Source: CAIVVT01 sp963838205
GTDB taxonomy: Bacteria; Acidobacteriota; Terriglobia; Bryobacterales; Bryobacteraceae
Length of the DNA stretch: 64,000 nt
Direction of reading: 5' to 3'
Assembly (NCBI GenBank): GCA_963838205.1
Contig: CAWIQF010000003.1
Coordinates: forward strand, 124,001-188,000
The notes beneath the pieces were generated by a model. It was not told where the DNA came from. It ran no database searches and saw only the letters and a program-made list of their open reading frames with translations. Within the stretch, counting starts at the first letter, position 1; the number at the start of each line of letters is the position of its first letter. Below, one piece after another: positions 49,174 through 57,424 of the stretch. A program made the position numbers and the translations under genes.

Positions 49174-49671
49174 GTGACCGGGAAGCATGGAAACTCATCC
49201 GGCCGCGCGGGCCTGCATGCGGGGCTTACGGCGCGGGCTTTCGTCTGGCTGCTGGGGCGGATCGATGCGTTGCGCGCGCGCGCCACGCGCGGACGCCTCA
49301 CGCCGCAGCGCGCGCTGGGGCGGCGCGCCGAGGACCTGGCCCAGCGTTATCTGCAGAAACAGGGTTACCGCATGCTCGCACGCAACTGGACCGGCCCGAA
49401 GTTGGCCGAGGTCAACATCGTGGCCACGGACGGCGAGCGCACGGTGTTCGTCGAGGTGAAGTCACGCCAGGGCGAGGAGCATGGATCGCCCGAACGCGCG
49501 GTGGACGCGATCAAACAGGTCGCGCAGCGCCGGGCGGCGCGGGCCTGGGCGCGCAGCGCGCACATCGATGTCCAGGCGATCCGATTCGACCTGGTCACGG
49601 TCGTCTTCTCGAACCCGCCGCGGATCGAACATCAGGCCGATGCATGGTCATTGGAAAGAGGCCGGGTCTAA
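49174..49671 (+). CDS. YraN/UPF0102 family nuclease-like protein
   Basis: 165 residues. ALGRRAEDLAQRYLQKQGYRMLARNW and VFVEVKSRQGEEHGSPERAVDAIKQVAQRRAARAW match UPF0102, a restriction-endonuclease-like fold. The usual acidic motif E-[IV]-D-L reads E-V-N-I here, so one metal ligand is Asn and activity may be altered. The GTG start at 49174 gives a roughly 20-residue N-terminal extension before the domain. A TATATT box near 49676-49681 suggests the next gene has its own promoter. Confidence 0.85.
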   Translation: MTGKHGNSSGRAGLHAGLTARAFVWLLGRIDALRARATRGRLTPQRALGRRAEDLAQRYLQKQGYRMLARNWTGPKLAEVNIVATDGERTVFVEVKSRQGEEHGSPERAVDAIKQVAQRRAARAWARSAHIDVQAIRFDLVTVVFSNPPRIEHQADAWSLERGRV

Positions 49672-49717
49672 ATCATATATTCTGGTTGCTTGCCATTTCC
49701 AGGCCGGGGAGAGAACG

Positions 49718-50719
49718 TTGCCAGAGCTTCGCAAAGACCCGATCACCCGCCGATGGGTCATCATTTCCACAGACCGGGCGCGGCGCCCGGAAGACTTCGT
49801 GCGCGAGCGCGTGGTGCCCACGGGCGAGCGCCTGTGCCCATTCTGCGTCGGGCATGAGTCGAAGACGCCGCCCGAGATTCTCGCCTATCGCACTTCGGGC
49901 GGCCCCAACCAGCCCGGTTGGCATCTGCGCGTGGTGCCCAATAAGTTCCCCGCGCTGCGGGTCGAGGGCACGCTGGACCGGCAGGGCGAGGGACTCTACG
50001 ACCGCATGAACGGCATCGGCGCGCATGAGGTTTTCATCGAGACGACCAATCATAAGGCCTCGCCCGGCGCGCTGACCGAGAAGGAATACGAAGACCTTTT
50101 CTTCGCCGTCCGCGACCGCATGCTGGATCTCAAGAAGGACTTCCGGCTGCGCTACATTCTGATCTTCAAAAACCACGGCGAGGGAGCCGGCGCGACGCTC
50201 GAACACCCGCACTCGCAGCTCATCGCGCTGCCGATCGTGCCCAAGCGCGTAATCGAGGAAATGGAAGGCGCCAAGCGCCACTTCGACTATCGCGAACGCT
50301 GCATCTACTGCGACATTATCCAGCACGAGGCGGAGTCGCAACAGCGCGTGGTGCTCGAAACCGACCATTTCACGGTGCTCTGCCCCTACGCCTCGCGCTT
50401 CCCGTTCGAGGTCTGGATCATGCCGCGCCGCCACGGCTCACACTTCGAAAAGATCGACAACGCCGCGCTGCACAACCTCGCCTGGGTCCTGCGTGCGTTG
50501 CTGCGCAAGATGGAGCAGGCGCTCGAATTCCCGCCCTTCAATCTCATTCTGAACACGGCGCCGGTGCAGGACCCGGACTACGACTATTACCACTGGCACA
50601 TCGAAATCATCCCCAAGCTGACGCGCGTCGCCGGTTTCGAATGGGGCACCGGCTTTTACATCAACCCCACGCCGCCGGAAGAAGCCGCGCGCTTCCTGCG
50701 CGAGATCGGGCTCCCCTAG
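49718..50719 (+). CDS. galT: Galactose-1-phosphate uridylyltransferase
   Basis: 333 residues. The zinc-site CPFCVGHESKTPPE, GAHEVFIETTNHKASPGALTEKEY, LIFKNHGEGAGATLEHPHSQLIALP and the active site YYHWHIEIIPKLTR (H-x-H with the nucleophilic His) define GalT. A second Cys pair, CIYC, completes the zinc site. It swaps UMP between UDP-glucose and galactose-1-phosphate in the Leloir pathway. The start is TTG at 49718 with GGGAGAG upstream (LPELRKDPITRRWVII). No galK or galE is adjacent. Confidence 0.92.
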   Translation: MPELRKDPITRRWVIISTDRARRPEDFVRERVVPTGERLCPFCVGHESKTPPEILAYRTSGGPNQPGWHLRVVPNKFPALRVEGTLDRQGEGLYDRMNGIGAHEVFIETTNHKASPGALTEKEYEDLFFAVRDRMLDLKKDFRLRYILIFKNHGEGAGATLEHPHSQLIALPIVPKRVIEEMEGAKRHFDYRERCIYCDIIQHEAESQQRVVLETDHFTVLCPYASRFPFEVWIMPRRHGSHFEKIDNAALHNLAWVLRALLRKMEQALEFPPFNLILNTAPVQDPDYDYYHWHIEIIPKLTRVAGFEWGTGFYINPTPPEEAARFLREIGLP

Positions 50720-50834
50720 TGTCATGTCTCGCAGATTCTTTGACAATCGCAGGCCATTCACCGTGGCGCAGACACTCGTGCCTGCCGCATCGACACTCAT
50801 GTTGACGCTCGGTTCACACGACGCCTGGCCGGCG

Positions 50835-50863
50835 TTGTCAATCCTCGACTGAGACACTATACT
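50835..50863 (+). promoter_or_regulatory. Sigma-70-type promoter of ogt
   Basis: TTGTCA (50835-50840), a 17-base spacer and TATACT (50858-50863) form the best vegetative promoter seen in the window. Transcription would start near 50870, about ten bases before the ATG at 50881. Confidence 0.7.
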
Positions 50864-50880
50864 AGCAGCGCGCGACCGCC

Positions 50881-51378
50881 ATGCCAGTCTGGACCTCAGC
50901 CGTTTTTGCGAATCACATCGCGCTCTACCTGGCCTCGGACGGCGAGGCGCTGATACGCGCGTCGTTCACGGCTTCTCCGCAAACGCCACCACCGGGCTGG
51001 CCACTCGAGTGGATGCGCGACCCGAGCGACCCTGTGCTTGCCGAAGCAGTGAAACAACTGAACGAGTACTTCGCGCGCGAGCGGGAGGTCTTCTCCATTC
51101 CGCTGCGGCCCGCGGGGACGCCGTTCCAGCTCCGCGTCTGGAAAGCTCTCGAAGCGATTCCCTACGGCCACACCCGCACATACCTGGACATCGCCCGCGC
51201 GCTCGGCCAGACGACGGCGGTGCGCGCCGTGGGCGCGGCCAACGGCCGCAATCCGCTGCCGATCTTCGTGCCTTGCCACCGCGTCATCGGCTCCAGCGGC
51301 AGCCTCACCGGCTACGGCGGCGGCCTGGAGGTCAAGCTCGAGTTGCTGCGGCTTGAAGGCGTGCTGCTACCAGGTTGA
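50881..51378 (+). CDS. ogt: Methylated-DNA--protein-cysteine methyltransferase
   Basis: 165 residues. GTPFQLRVWKALEAIPYGHTRTYLDIARALG is the winged-helix DNA-binding part, AVGAANGRNPLPIFVPCHRVIGSSGSLTGYGGG holds the acceptor Cys in PCHRV. It repairs O6-alkylguanine by suicidal alkyl transfer. It lacks the AraC-like Ada half, so it is a stand-alone Ogt/AGT. Its 3' end overlaps the convergent lpxK end by 47 bases. A clear promoter precedes it. Confidence 0.93.
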   Translation: MPVWTSAVFANHIALYLASDGEALIRASFTASPQTPPPGWPLEWMRDPSDPVLAEAVKQLNEYFAREREVFSIPLRPAGTPFQLRVWKALEAIPYGHTRTYLDIARALGQTTAVRAVGAANGRNPLPIFVPCHRVIGSSGSLTGYGGGLEVKLELLRLEGVLLPG

Positions 51379-53625
51379 GCAGCTCCTCCGCGCCGTCGAC
51401 CTCGATGCGAATCCGCAGCACATGGATGCGCGGGTCGGCCTGAAACTCGGGCGGAAGATTCAGCCAGTCCTTCTCCGTCGTAACCAGCGCCGGCGCGCGC
51501 GCGAGCAACTCCTGCACTTCACGCCGGCTGTAGCGCTGATGATCGGGAAAGACGGCAAAGAACGCGGGCTGCACGCCGGCCTGCGCCAGCGTCGCCCGGA
51601 ACGAGCCGGGATTGCCCAGCGCGCAGAATGCGCCTGCGCGCGCAGGCAGCGCCGCTAATTCCCCGGCCACGGTACGGGCGAAAAACAGCGGCACTCCCGC
51701 GTTCCAGCGGCGGATTTCGCGCACCAGACCGGCGTAGGAGCGGCCGGCGATGGTCCGAGTGAGCACCACGGCATCGGCCCTCTTCAACGCGGAAAACGGC
51801 TCGCGCAAACGGCCCAGCGGCAGCACGCCGCCGCGGAGCGGGTCTAGCGCATCGATCAGCACGATGTCGCAGTCGCGCCGCAGACGCCAGTGCTGGAAGC
51901 CATCGTCGAGCACGGCGCAATCGATGCCCTGGCCGGCCTGTAGCTCGGCCAACGCGCGCGCACGGTCCGCGCCCACGCCGACTGCGGCGTGGCCGGCGCG
52001 GAGATGGATCAGCGCTTCTTCACCGGCGGCTTCGACTGCCATCGTGGAGCCAGGCGCGGCCGTGAGCGTCGCCGGGCCGCCGCTGCGCCGGTAACCGCGC
52101 AGCAGCACGCCGGGGCGCCAGCCGCGCTGTTTCAGTTCCCCACACAGCCACACTGCGAAGGGCGTTTTGCCAGTGCCACCCAGGCTGAGGTTGCCAACGC
52201 TCACCACGGGGCACGGCGGCGTCCGGGCGCTGGCTGATGTGAATGCTCGATCGAGGCTCAGGCCTGCGCGCCAGACCAGCGTCAACGGCCCCAATAGCAG
52301 GCGTTTCCACAGCACTGGCAGCGCCCGGCTGAGCGCGTCTTCATAGCTTGCCCTGAGCGCTTCCACCGCGCGCACGCTGGCCCCGCGCCGAGCCCGGGCG
52401 AGCGCGAGCGCGCGCTGCCCCAGCGCCTCGCGGCGCGCGGCATCGCCCAGCAATTCCTCGATCGCCGCGGCCAGGCGGTCCGCGGACGGCACGCGGATCC
52501 AGGCGTCTTGCGCATCGAAATCGGCCGCGATTTCGGCGAAATTCTCCATGTGCGGGCCAGCCACGACCGGCACGCCGAAGGCCGCCGGCTCGAGTGGGTT
52601 GTGCCCGCCGCGATGCGGGAACGTCCCACCCATGAACACCGCGTCTCCCACGCGGTAGAGCGCGGCGAGTTCGCCGATGGTATCCACCAGCAACACGCCG
52701 GGCAGCGCGAGCGGCGCCCCGCCCTGCCAGCGCGAACGCCGCACAAACGCGATGCCGGCCCGCTGCAGCCGTTCCGCCGCCGCGTCGAAACGCTCGGGCT
52801 TGCGCGGCGCCCAGATCAACAGCAGGCGCGGGAATCCGTCGCGCAGGCGCAGAACGTCTCGACCACCAGATCGTCCTCATCGGGATCGCCCGCGCGTTCC
52901 GGAGGCATCGTGCTGGCTGCGATCCACACCGGGCCGGCTTGGAGGCGCTCCAGCCAGGCGGCCATTTCGGGCGCGATCTGAGCGGCCTCGGGATCGAAAT
53001 CGTACTTGAGATTGCCCGCGGCCTCCACGCGTGCCGCGCCCAACTCGCGGTAGCGCCCGGCGGCCCGTTCGTCCTGGGCCAGGATCCGGTCCGGCCGCGA
53101 GAGCGGCGCCTGGAACAACCAGCGCCAGCGCCGGTAGGCGGGCATGGCCTGGTCGGAGATGCGCGCGTTCACGAGCACCAGTTGCGCGCCGCTGCGCTGG
53201 GTTTCGCGATACAGATTGGGCCAGATCTCGGTCTCCATGACGACCACCAGCGACGGCTGCAACGCCCGCAGTACGGCGCGCAGCGCGAACGTCAGATCGA
53301 ACGGCGCATAGAACACCCCCGCCGCGAGTCCGGCGAGTTTCTCGCCGGCCATCGCGCGCCCGGCCAGCGTCGTTACCGACAAGTAGACCGGCGCCCACGG
53401 CATGCCGACCCGCAGGCGCTTCAACAGCGGCACGGCGGTCAGCACTTCGCCGACCGAGACCGCGTGCAACCAGATCGCCCCCGGCGCCGTCTGCCGGAAC
53501 GAGCGCGGCAGGCGGCCCAGCCGCTCGCCGAGCCCGCGCGCGTAGCGCCGGTCCCGCGCCACCCGCAGGGCCAGATACAGTAGGAGCAGAGGAGACGCCA
53601 GGAACGTCAGCGCCCGGTAGCCCAT
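51332..53625 (-). CDS. WaaA (KDO transferase) - LpxK (lipid A 4'-kinase) fusion, with a one-base frameshift near 52853
   Basis: The N-terminal WaaA part reads MGYRALTFLASPLLLLYLAL, APGAIWLHAVSVGEVLTAVPLL, VVVMETEIWPNLYRE and VEAAGNLKYDFDP. After about 257 codons the frame breaks; one extra T in ACGTT-CTG (52852-52854) restores ETFLRLRDGFPRLLLIWAPRKPERF. The second frame runs through the WaaA end (AALYRVGDAVFMGGTFPHRGGHNPLEPAAFG) and on, without a stop, into LpxK: CPVVSVGNLSLGGTGKTPFAVWL (Walker A), GVLLRGYRRS, DCAVLDDGFQHWRL. So WaaA and LpxK are one polypeptide, joining two consecutive lipid A-KDO steps at the inner membrane. Starts at 53649 or 53694 are also possible. The frameshift may be a sequencing error. 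Confidence 0.85.
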
Positions 53626-53629
53626 CTCG

Positions 53630-54277
53630 ATGAGAGCTCTTTTTGTCATCCCCGCCCTTTTACTTTCGCTCTTTGCCGTCGCCGCGGAAGACAAATCCGC
53701 GCAGCCCTTCCGCCCCGCGCCGGCTTCCGCCTGGCCCGCGCATCAGACCATCGGCGACATTACCTTCGCCGCCGTGCGTTATGAAAGCGACGACGACACG
53801 CGTCCGCTGTTCGGCAAAGTGAATCTCAACCAGTACGGCATCTTGCCGGTCCTGCTGATCATCGACAACAAGAGCAACCAGAATCTGTTGCTGGACCTGA
53901 TTCAGGTGGAATTCACCGCCGGCGGCGGCATCCGCCTGGAACCGACGCCGCCGCGCGACCTGCCTTACCTGATTGCGCCCAAGAACCCGCTCAACCGGCC
54001 CAACATCCCCTCGCCGATTCCACTGCCTTCCAGGCATAAAGGCAATGCTCTATCGCAGGTTGAACTGGACTCGCGCGCCTGGGGCGCCAAGAACCTGCTG
54101 CCCGGTGAATCGACCCACGGTTTCTTCTACTTTCAGACCGAATGGCGGCGCAGCTCGTACCTCTATATTTCGGGCATTCGCGAAGCCCGTACGCTAAAAG
54201 AGGTCTTCTTTGCCGAGGTGCCGATGGACGCCCCCGGCGACGCCAAATCGGCCGAACCCGCCGCCGCGCCGCATTGA
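53630..54277 (+). CDS. Hypothetical exported protein
   Basis: 215 residues, not recognised. Signal peptide MRALFVIPALLLSLFAVAAE, then a beta-rich domain (TIGDITFAAVRYESDDDT, VLLIIDNKSNQNLLLDLIQVEFTAGGGIRLEP) that looks like an immunoglobulin-like fold, a Pro-rich segment, LLPGESTHGFFYFQTEW and YLYISGIREARTLKEVFFAEVPM, ending in a disordered Ala/Pro tail. It starts four bases from the divergent WaaA-LpxK start. A periplasmic or outer-membrane-associated role is likely from the signal peptide only. Confidence 0.68.
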   Translation: MRALFVIPALLLSLFAVAAEDKSAQPFRPAPASAWPAHQTIGDITFAAVRYESDDDTRPLFGKVNLNQYGILPVLLIIDNKSNQNLLLDLIQVEFTAGGGIRLEPTPPRDLPYLIAPKNPLNRPNIPSPIPLPSRHKGNALSQVELDSRAWGAKNLLPGESTHGFFYFQTEWRRSSYLYISGIREARTLKEVFFAEVPMDAPGDAKSAEPAAAPH

Positions 54278-54351
54278 GGATCTCCTCCGCCTGCGCGCAC
54301 CACGGGCCCGACCGGCTACGGACTAAACAGAGCGTCATAAATAACTGCGCA

Positions 54352-54425
54352 TCCGCTGCCTCACGGTCGCGGCTCAGAAACAACACGAACAACGCAGAGC
54401 ATCCGCTCCTTAACAGTCGCGGCTC
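54352..54425 (-). repeat. REP-like repeat, two direct copies
   Basis: 54352-54375 (TCCGCTGCCTCACGGTCGCG...) and 54402-54425 (TCCGCTCCTTAACAGTCGCG...), each followed by GGCTCAG, 26 bases apart in the gap between the hypothetical gene and the cyclophilin gene. Confidence 0.7.
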
Positions 54426-54510
54426 AGCTTCGGAGCCGCGCGCGTCAGCGATCGGTTCTTGCGCAAGGAGTAATGCCGGCGTGTTTAGCAATCTCGGCCG
54501 CGCCCGCTAC

Positions 54511-55287
54511 TCACTTGGCCGGGGCCGCGGTTGTTTTCTTCGCCGCAGTGCCGACGCTCTTTTTCGCTGCACCGGCTTTGGTCGCCGCGGGCGCAAACAC
54601 CGGCGCTTCCTTGCCGTCCTTCCAACGCTCGAAGGTGACCTTCTTGATGATGACCGGGACGTCGGGCTTGTCGCCTCTGTCCTTGGGCACGCGTGCGATC
54701 TGCCCGACCACGTCCTGGTGCTCTACGACCTGCCCGAAGATAGTGTGTTTCCCATTCAGGTGAGTCGGCAGACGGGGTCCCGAGTCGGTGATGAAGAACT
54801 GGCAGCTCCCGGTATGCGGGCCGGCATTCGCCATCGCCAGACGTCCCGGCTGGTCGAACTTCAGCGACGGGACGAACTCGTCCGGGATGACATCGGTTCC
54901 GCCCTCGCCCGTGCCAGCCGGATCGCCGCCCTGGATCATGAAGCCCGGGATCACGCGGTGGAACGTCAGCCCGTTGTATAACGGGCGGCTGACGCGCTGC
55001 TGGGTCTTCGGATTGACCCACGACTTGCGCCCCGTGGCCAGCCCCAGGAAGTTCTTCACCGTGACCGGCGCCTGCTGCTCATACAAGATCAGCGTGATGT
55101 CGCCCACGGACGTGGAGATAGTGGTGTACAAACCATCCGGCCGGGGCGTCTTCGGCACGGCGGGCGCGGCCTGTTTCGCCGGCGCCTTTTTGGCGGCGGC
55201 CTTGGCCGGGCTAGGGGCGGCGGGCGTCTGTGCGCCCACCGCGAGGCTAAGGAGAGATAAACTCAAAACGGACAAGAAAATCCTCAT
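54511..55287 (-). CDS. Periplasmic cyclophilin-type peptidyl-prolyl isomerase
   Basis: 258 residues. Signal peptide MRIFLSVLSLSLLSLAVGAQ, an Ala/Lys/Pro-rich linker, then the cyclophilin domain: VTVKNFLGLATG, GLTFHRVIPGFMIQGGDPAGTGEGG, AMANAGPHTGSCQFFITD and HTIFGQVVEHQDVVGQI. The catalytic Arg of FHRV and the Gln/Phe set are kept, while the Trp of eukaryotic forms is absent as in bacterial ones. A Lys/Ala-rich tail (TKAGAAKKSVGTAAKKT) follows. It helps fold exported proteins. Confidence 0.92.
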   Translation of the reverse strand: MRIFLSVLSLSLLSLAVGAQTPAAPSPAKAAAKKAPAKQAAPAVPKTPRPDGLYTTISTSVGDITLILYEQQAPVTVKNFLGLATGRKSWVNPKTQQRVSRPLYNGLTFHRVIPGFMIQGGDPAGTGEGGTDVIPDEFVPSLKFDQPGRLAMANAGPHTGSCQFFITDSGPRLPTHLNGKHTIFGQVVEHQDVVGQIARVPKDRGDKPDVPVIIKKVTFERWKDGKEAPVFAPAATKAGAAKKSVGTAAKKTTAAPAK

Positions 55288-55457
55288 GCTGCCAGCTTAA
55301 CAGGCTGTCGCAAAACCGGCACGCAGCCGGCGCCAGCTTCGGCCGCTGCGGCAGGCCGTGCGTTTGGTCGGCGGATGTGATTCAATGGCCGCCGAACGGC
55401 CAATTCATAAAGCGTTCATACGATCGTTAATCTGTTGCTGTACTTGTAAGAAGGAAG

Positions 55458-57266
55458 ATGCCAGTTCCAAACCTTCCCCCGCCGAGCGATCCACGTATGT
55501 TCACCGGCGCCTTGCGGCGCATGGTGAACCAGCCGCTGCTGGCGCCCATGACCGGCGCGTTGAGCAAGCTGTTGAAGCTGGAGTACCTGGACCGCCTGTG
55601 TGACGAGACCCGGCGCTCCGCCGGCGGCCTGGAATTCATCGGCGATTTCTTTCAGCGGTTGTGCATCAGCCTGGACGTCTCGGACGACGACCTGGAACGC
55701 ATCCCGAAAAAAGGCCCCGTGGTGGCCGTCGCCAACCATCCGTTTGGCATGGTCGAAGGCGCCGCGGTCATCTGGCGGCTGGCGCAGGTGCGGCCCGACA
55801 TCCGCCTGCTGGCCAACAACATGCTGGCCTCGCTGCCCGAGGTCCTGCCCTGGCTGATCCTGGTCAACCCATTCGGCGGCGAATCGGCCCACCGCGCCAA
55901 CCGCCGCGGCTTGCGCGAGGCCCTGGAATGGCTAGAACGCGGCGGCATGCTGGTGATTTTTCCGGCCGGCGAAGTCTCTCACATCCACTTCCGCCACCCC
56001 GGCATCCACGACCCCGGCTGGAACCGCACCGCCGCCGCCCTGGTGAAACGCACCGGCGCCGCCGCGCTGCCGATGTACTTCGAGGGCTCCAACAGCGCCT
56101 TCTTCCAACTCGCCGGCATCGTCCACCCGCGCCTGCGCACGGCGCTGCTGCCGCGGGAAGTGATCAACAAGCAGGGCCACGTGCTGCGGCTGCGCATCGG
56201 CCACCCCATCGCGGCCGCTCAATTCGAATCGCTGGACGACGTCCAGACCACCACGCTGCTGCGCCGGCGCACGTATTGGCTGACGCACCGCAAGCCGTGC
56301 GCCGCGCCCACGCGCCGGCGTCTGCACGAGGACGATCCGCTGTTCGAGGCTATCCCCGCCGACTGGCTGCGCGCCGAACTGGACGCTCTGCCGGCCGGTC
56401 GCGTACTGGTCGAGTCCGGCGCCTGGCAGGTCTGGCTGTGCACGCGCGACGAGTGCCCGTTCACCATTCGCGAGATCGGCCGCCTGCGCGAACAGACCTT
56501 CCGCCAGGCCGGCGAGGGCACCGGCAAATCGGTCGACCTCGACGACTTCGACGACACTTATCAGCACCTCGTGTTGTGGCGTAAGGATCGCCGCGAAATC
56601 ATCGGCTCCTACCGCCTGTGCGGCACCGACAACGTGCCGCGCCGGCTCTACACCCGCACCCTGTTCCGCTTCAATCCGCAGTTTTTCAGGCAGGTGACGC
56701 CAGCCGTCGAACTGGGCCGCAGCTTCATCCGCTGCGAGCATCAGCGCTCCTTCCAGCCGCTGCTGCTGCTGTGGAAAGGCATCGGCGAATTCATCGCCCG
56801 CAACCCGCGCTACCGTTATCTTTTCGGCCCCGTCAGCATCAGCAACAGCTATCAGAAAGCCAGCCGCGTCCTGATGGCCAATACCCTGCTGCGCCTGGCC
56901 GGCGCGCCCGAGCTGGCCGCCCTGGTCAAGCCGCGCCGACCCTTCATGCACCTGCCGGTGAACAGACTGCCGCACCCCGAGACGATCGACGAAATGGACT
57001 CCTGGGTATCCGACCTTGAACCCACTGGCGAGGCCATGCCCGTGCTCGTGCGGCAGTATCTGAAAATGGGCGGCCGCATCGTGAATTTCCACGTCGACCG
57101 CAGCTTCGGCGAGTCGCTGGACGGCCTGATCGTCGTCGATCTGCGGAAGACCGACCGGCGCTGGCTGGAACGCTACCTGGGCCAGGATGGATCCGCGCGC
57201 TTCCTGGCTTATCAGTGTGAAACCGCCGTCAACGCGCCCGGCGCGGAGAGCGCTCAAACGGGCTGA
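55458..57266 (+). CDS. Two-domain acyltransferase, OlsF-like (LPLAT + GNAT)
   Basis: 602 residues. The N-terminal lysophospholipid acyltransferase domain has VVAVANHPFGMVEGAA, with an HX4E instead of the usual HX4D, and MLVIFPAGEVSHI as the second motif. The C-terminal part (residues about 310-560) is an OlsB-like N-acyltransferase: LREQTFRQAGEGTG, DDTYQHLVLWRKDRREIIGSYRL, VELGRSFIRCEHQRSFQPLLLLWKGIGEFI. The same order is found in OlsF, which makes ornithine lipids by N- then O-acylation of an amino acid. An aminolipid product is therefore likely. AAGGAAG precedes the ATG. Confidence 0.85.
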   Translation: MPVPNLPPPSDPRMFTGALRRMVNQPLLAPMTGALSKLLKLEYLDRLCDETRRSAGGLEFIGDFFQRLCISLDVSDDDLERIPKKGPVVAVANHPFGMVEGAAVIWRLAQVRPDIRLLANNMLASLPEVLPWLILVNPFGGESAHRANRRGLREALEWLERGGMLVIFPAGEVSHIHFRHPGIHDPGWNRTAAALVKRTGAAALPMYFEGSNSAFFQLAGIVHPRLRTALLPREVINKQGHVLRLRIGHPIAAAQFESLDDVQTTTLLRRRTYWLTHRKPCAAPTRRRLHEDDPLFEAIPADWLRAELDALPAGRVLVESGAWQVWLCTRDECPFTIREIGRLREQTFRQAGEGTGKSVDLDDFDDTYQHLVLWRKDRREIIGSYRLCGTDNVPRRLYTRTLFRFNPQFFRQVTPAVELGRSFIRCEHQRSFQPLLLLWKGIGEFIARNPRYRYLFGPVSISNSYQKASRVLMANTLLRLAGAPELAALVKPRRPFMHLPVNRLPHPETIDEMDSWVSDLEPTGEAMPVLVRQYLKMGGRIVNFHVDRSFGESLDGLIVVDLRKTDRRWLERYLGQDGSARFLAYQCETAVNAPGAESAQTG

Positions 57267-57424
57267 GCGGCCGTTGCATCCCACCTGAGACCCCTGCAGT
57301 GCAGCGATCTTCGACTACACGTTGTATATAAGTCCTACTCCGTTTCTTTCTGACTTGTGCCCCTCTCCGGGGCGCCGGATTCGCTCGGATGGGCGAGGAT
57401 TAGGCGAATTTCCAAGGGAGGCGG

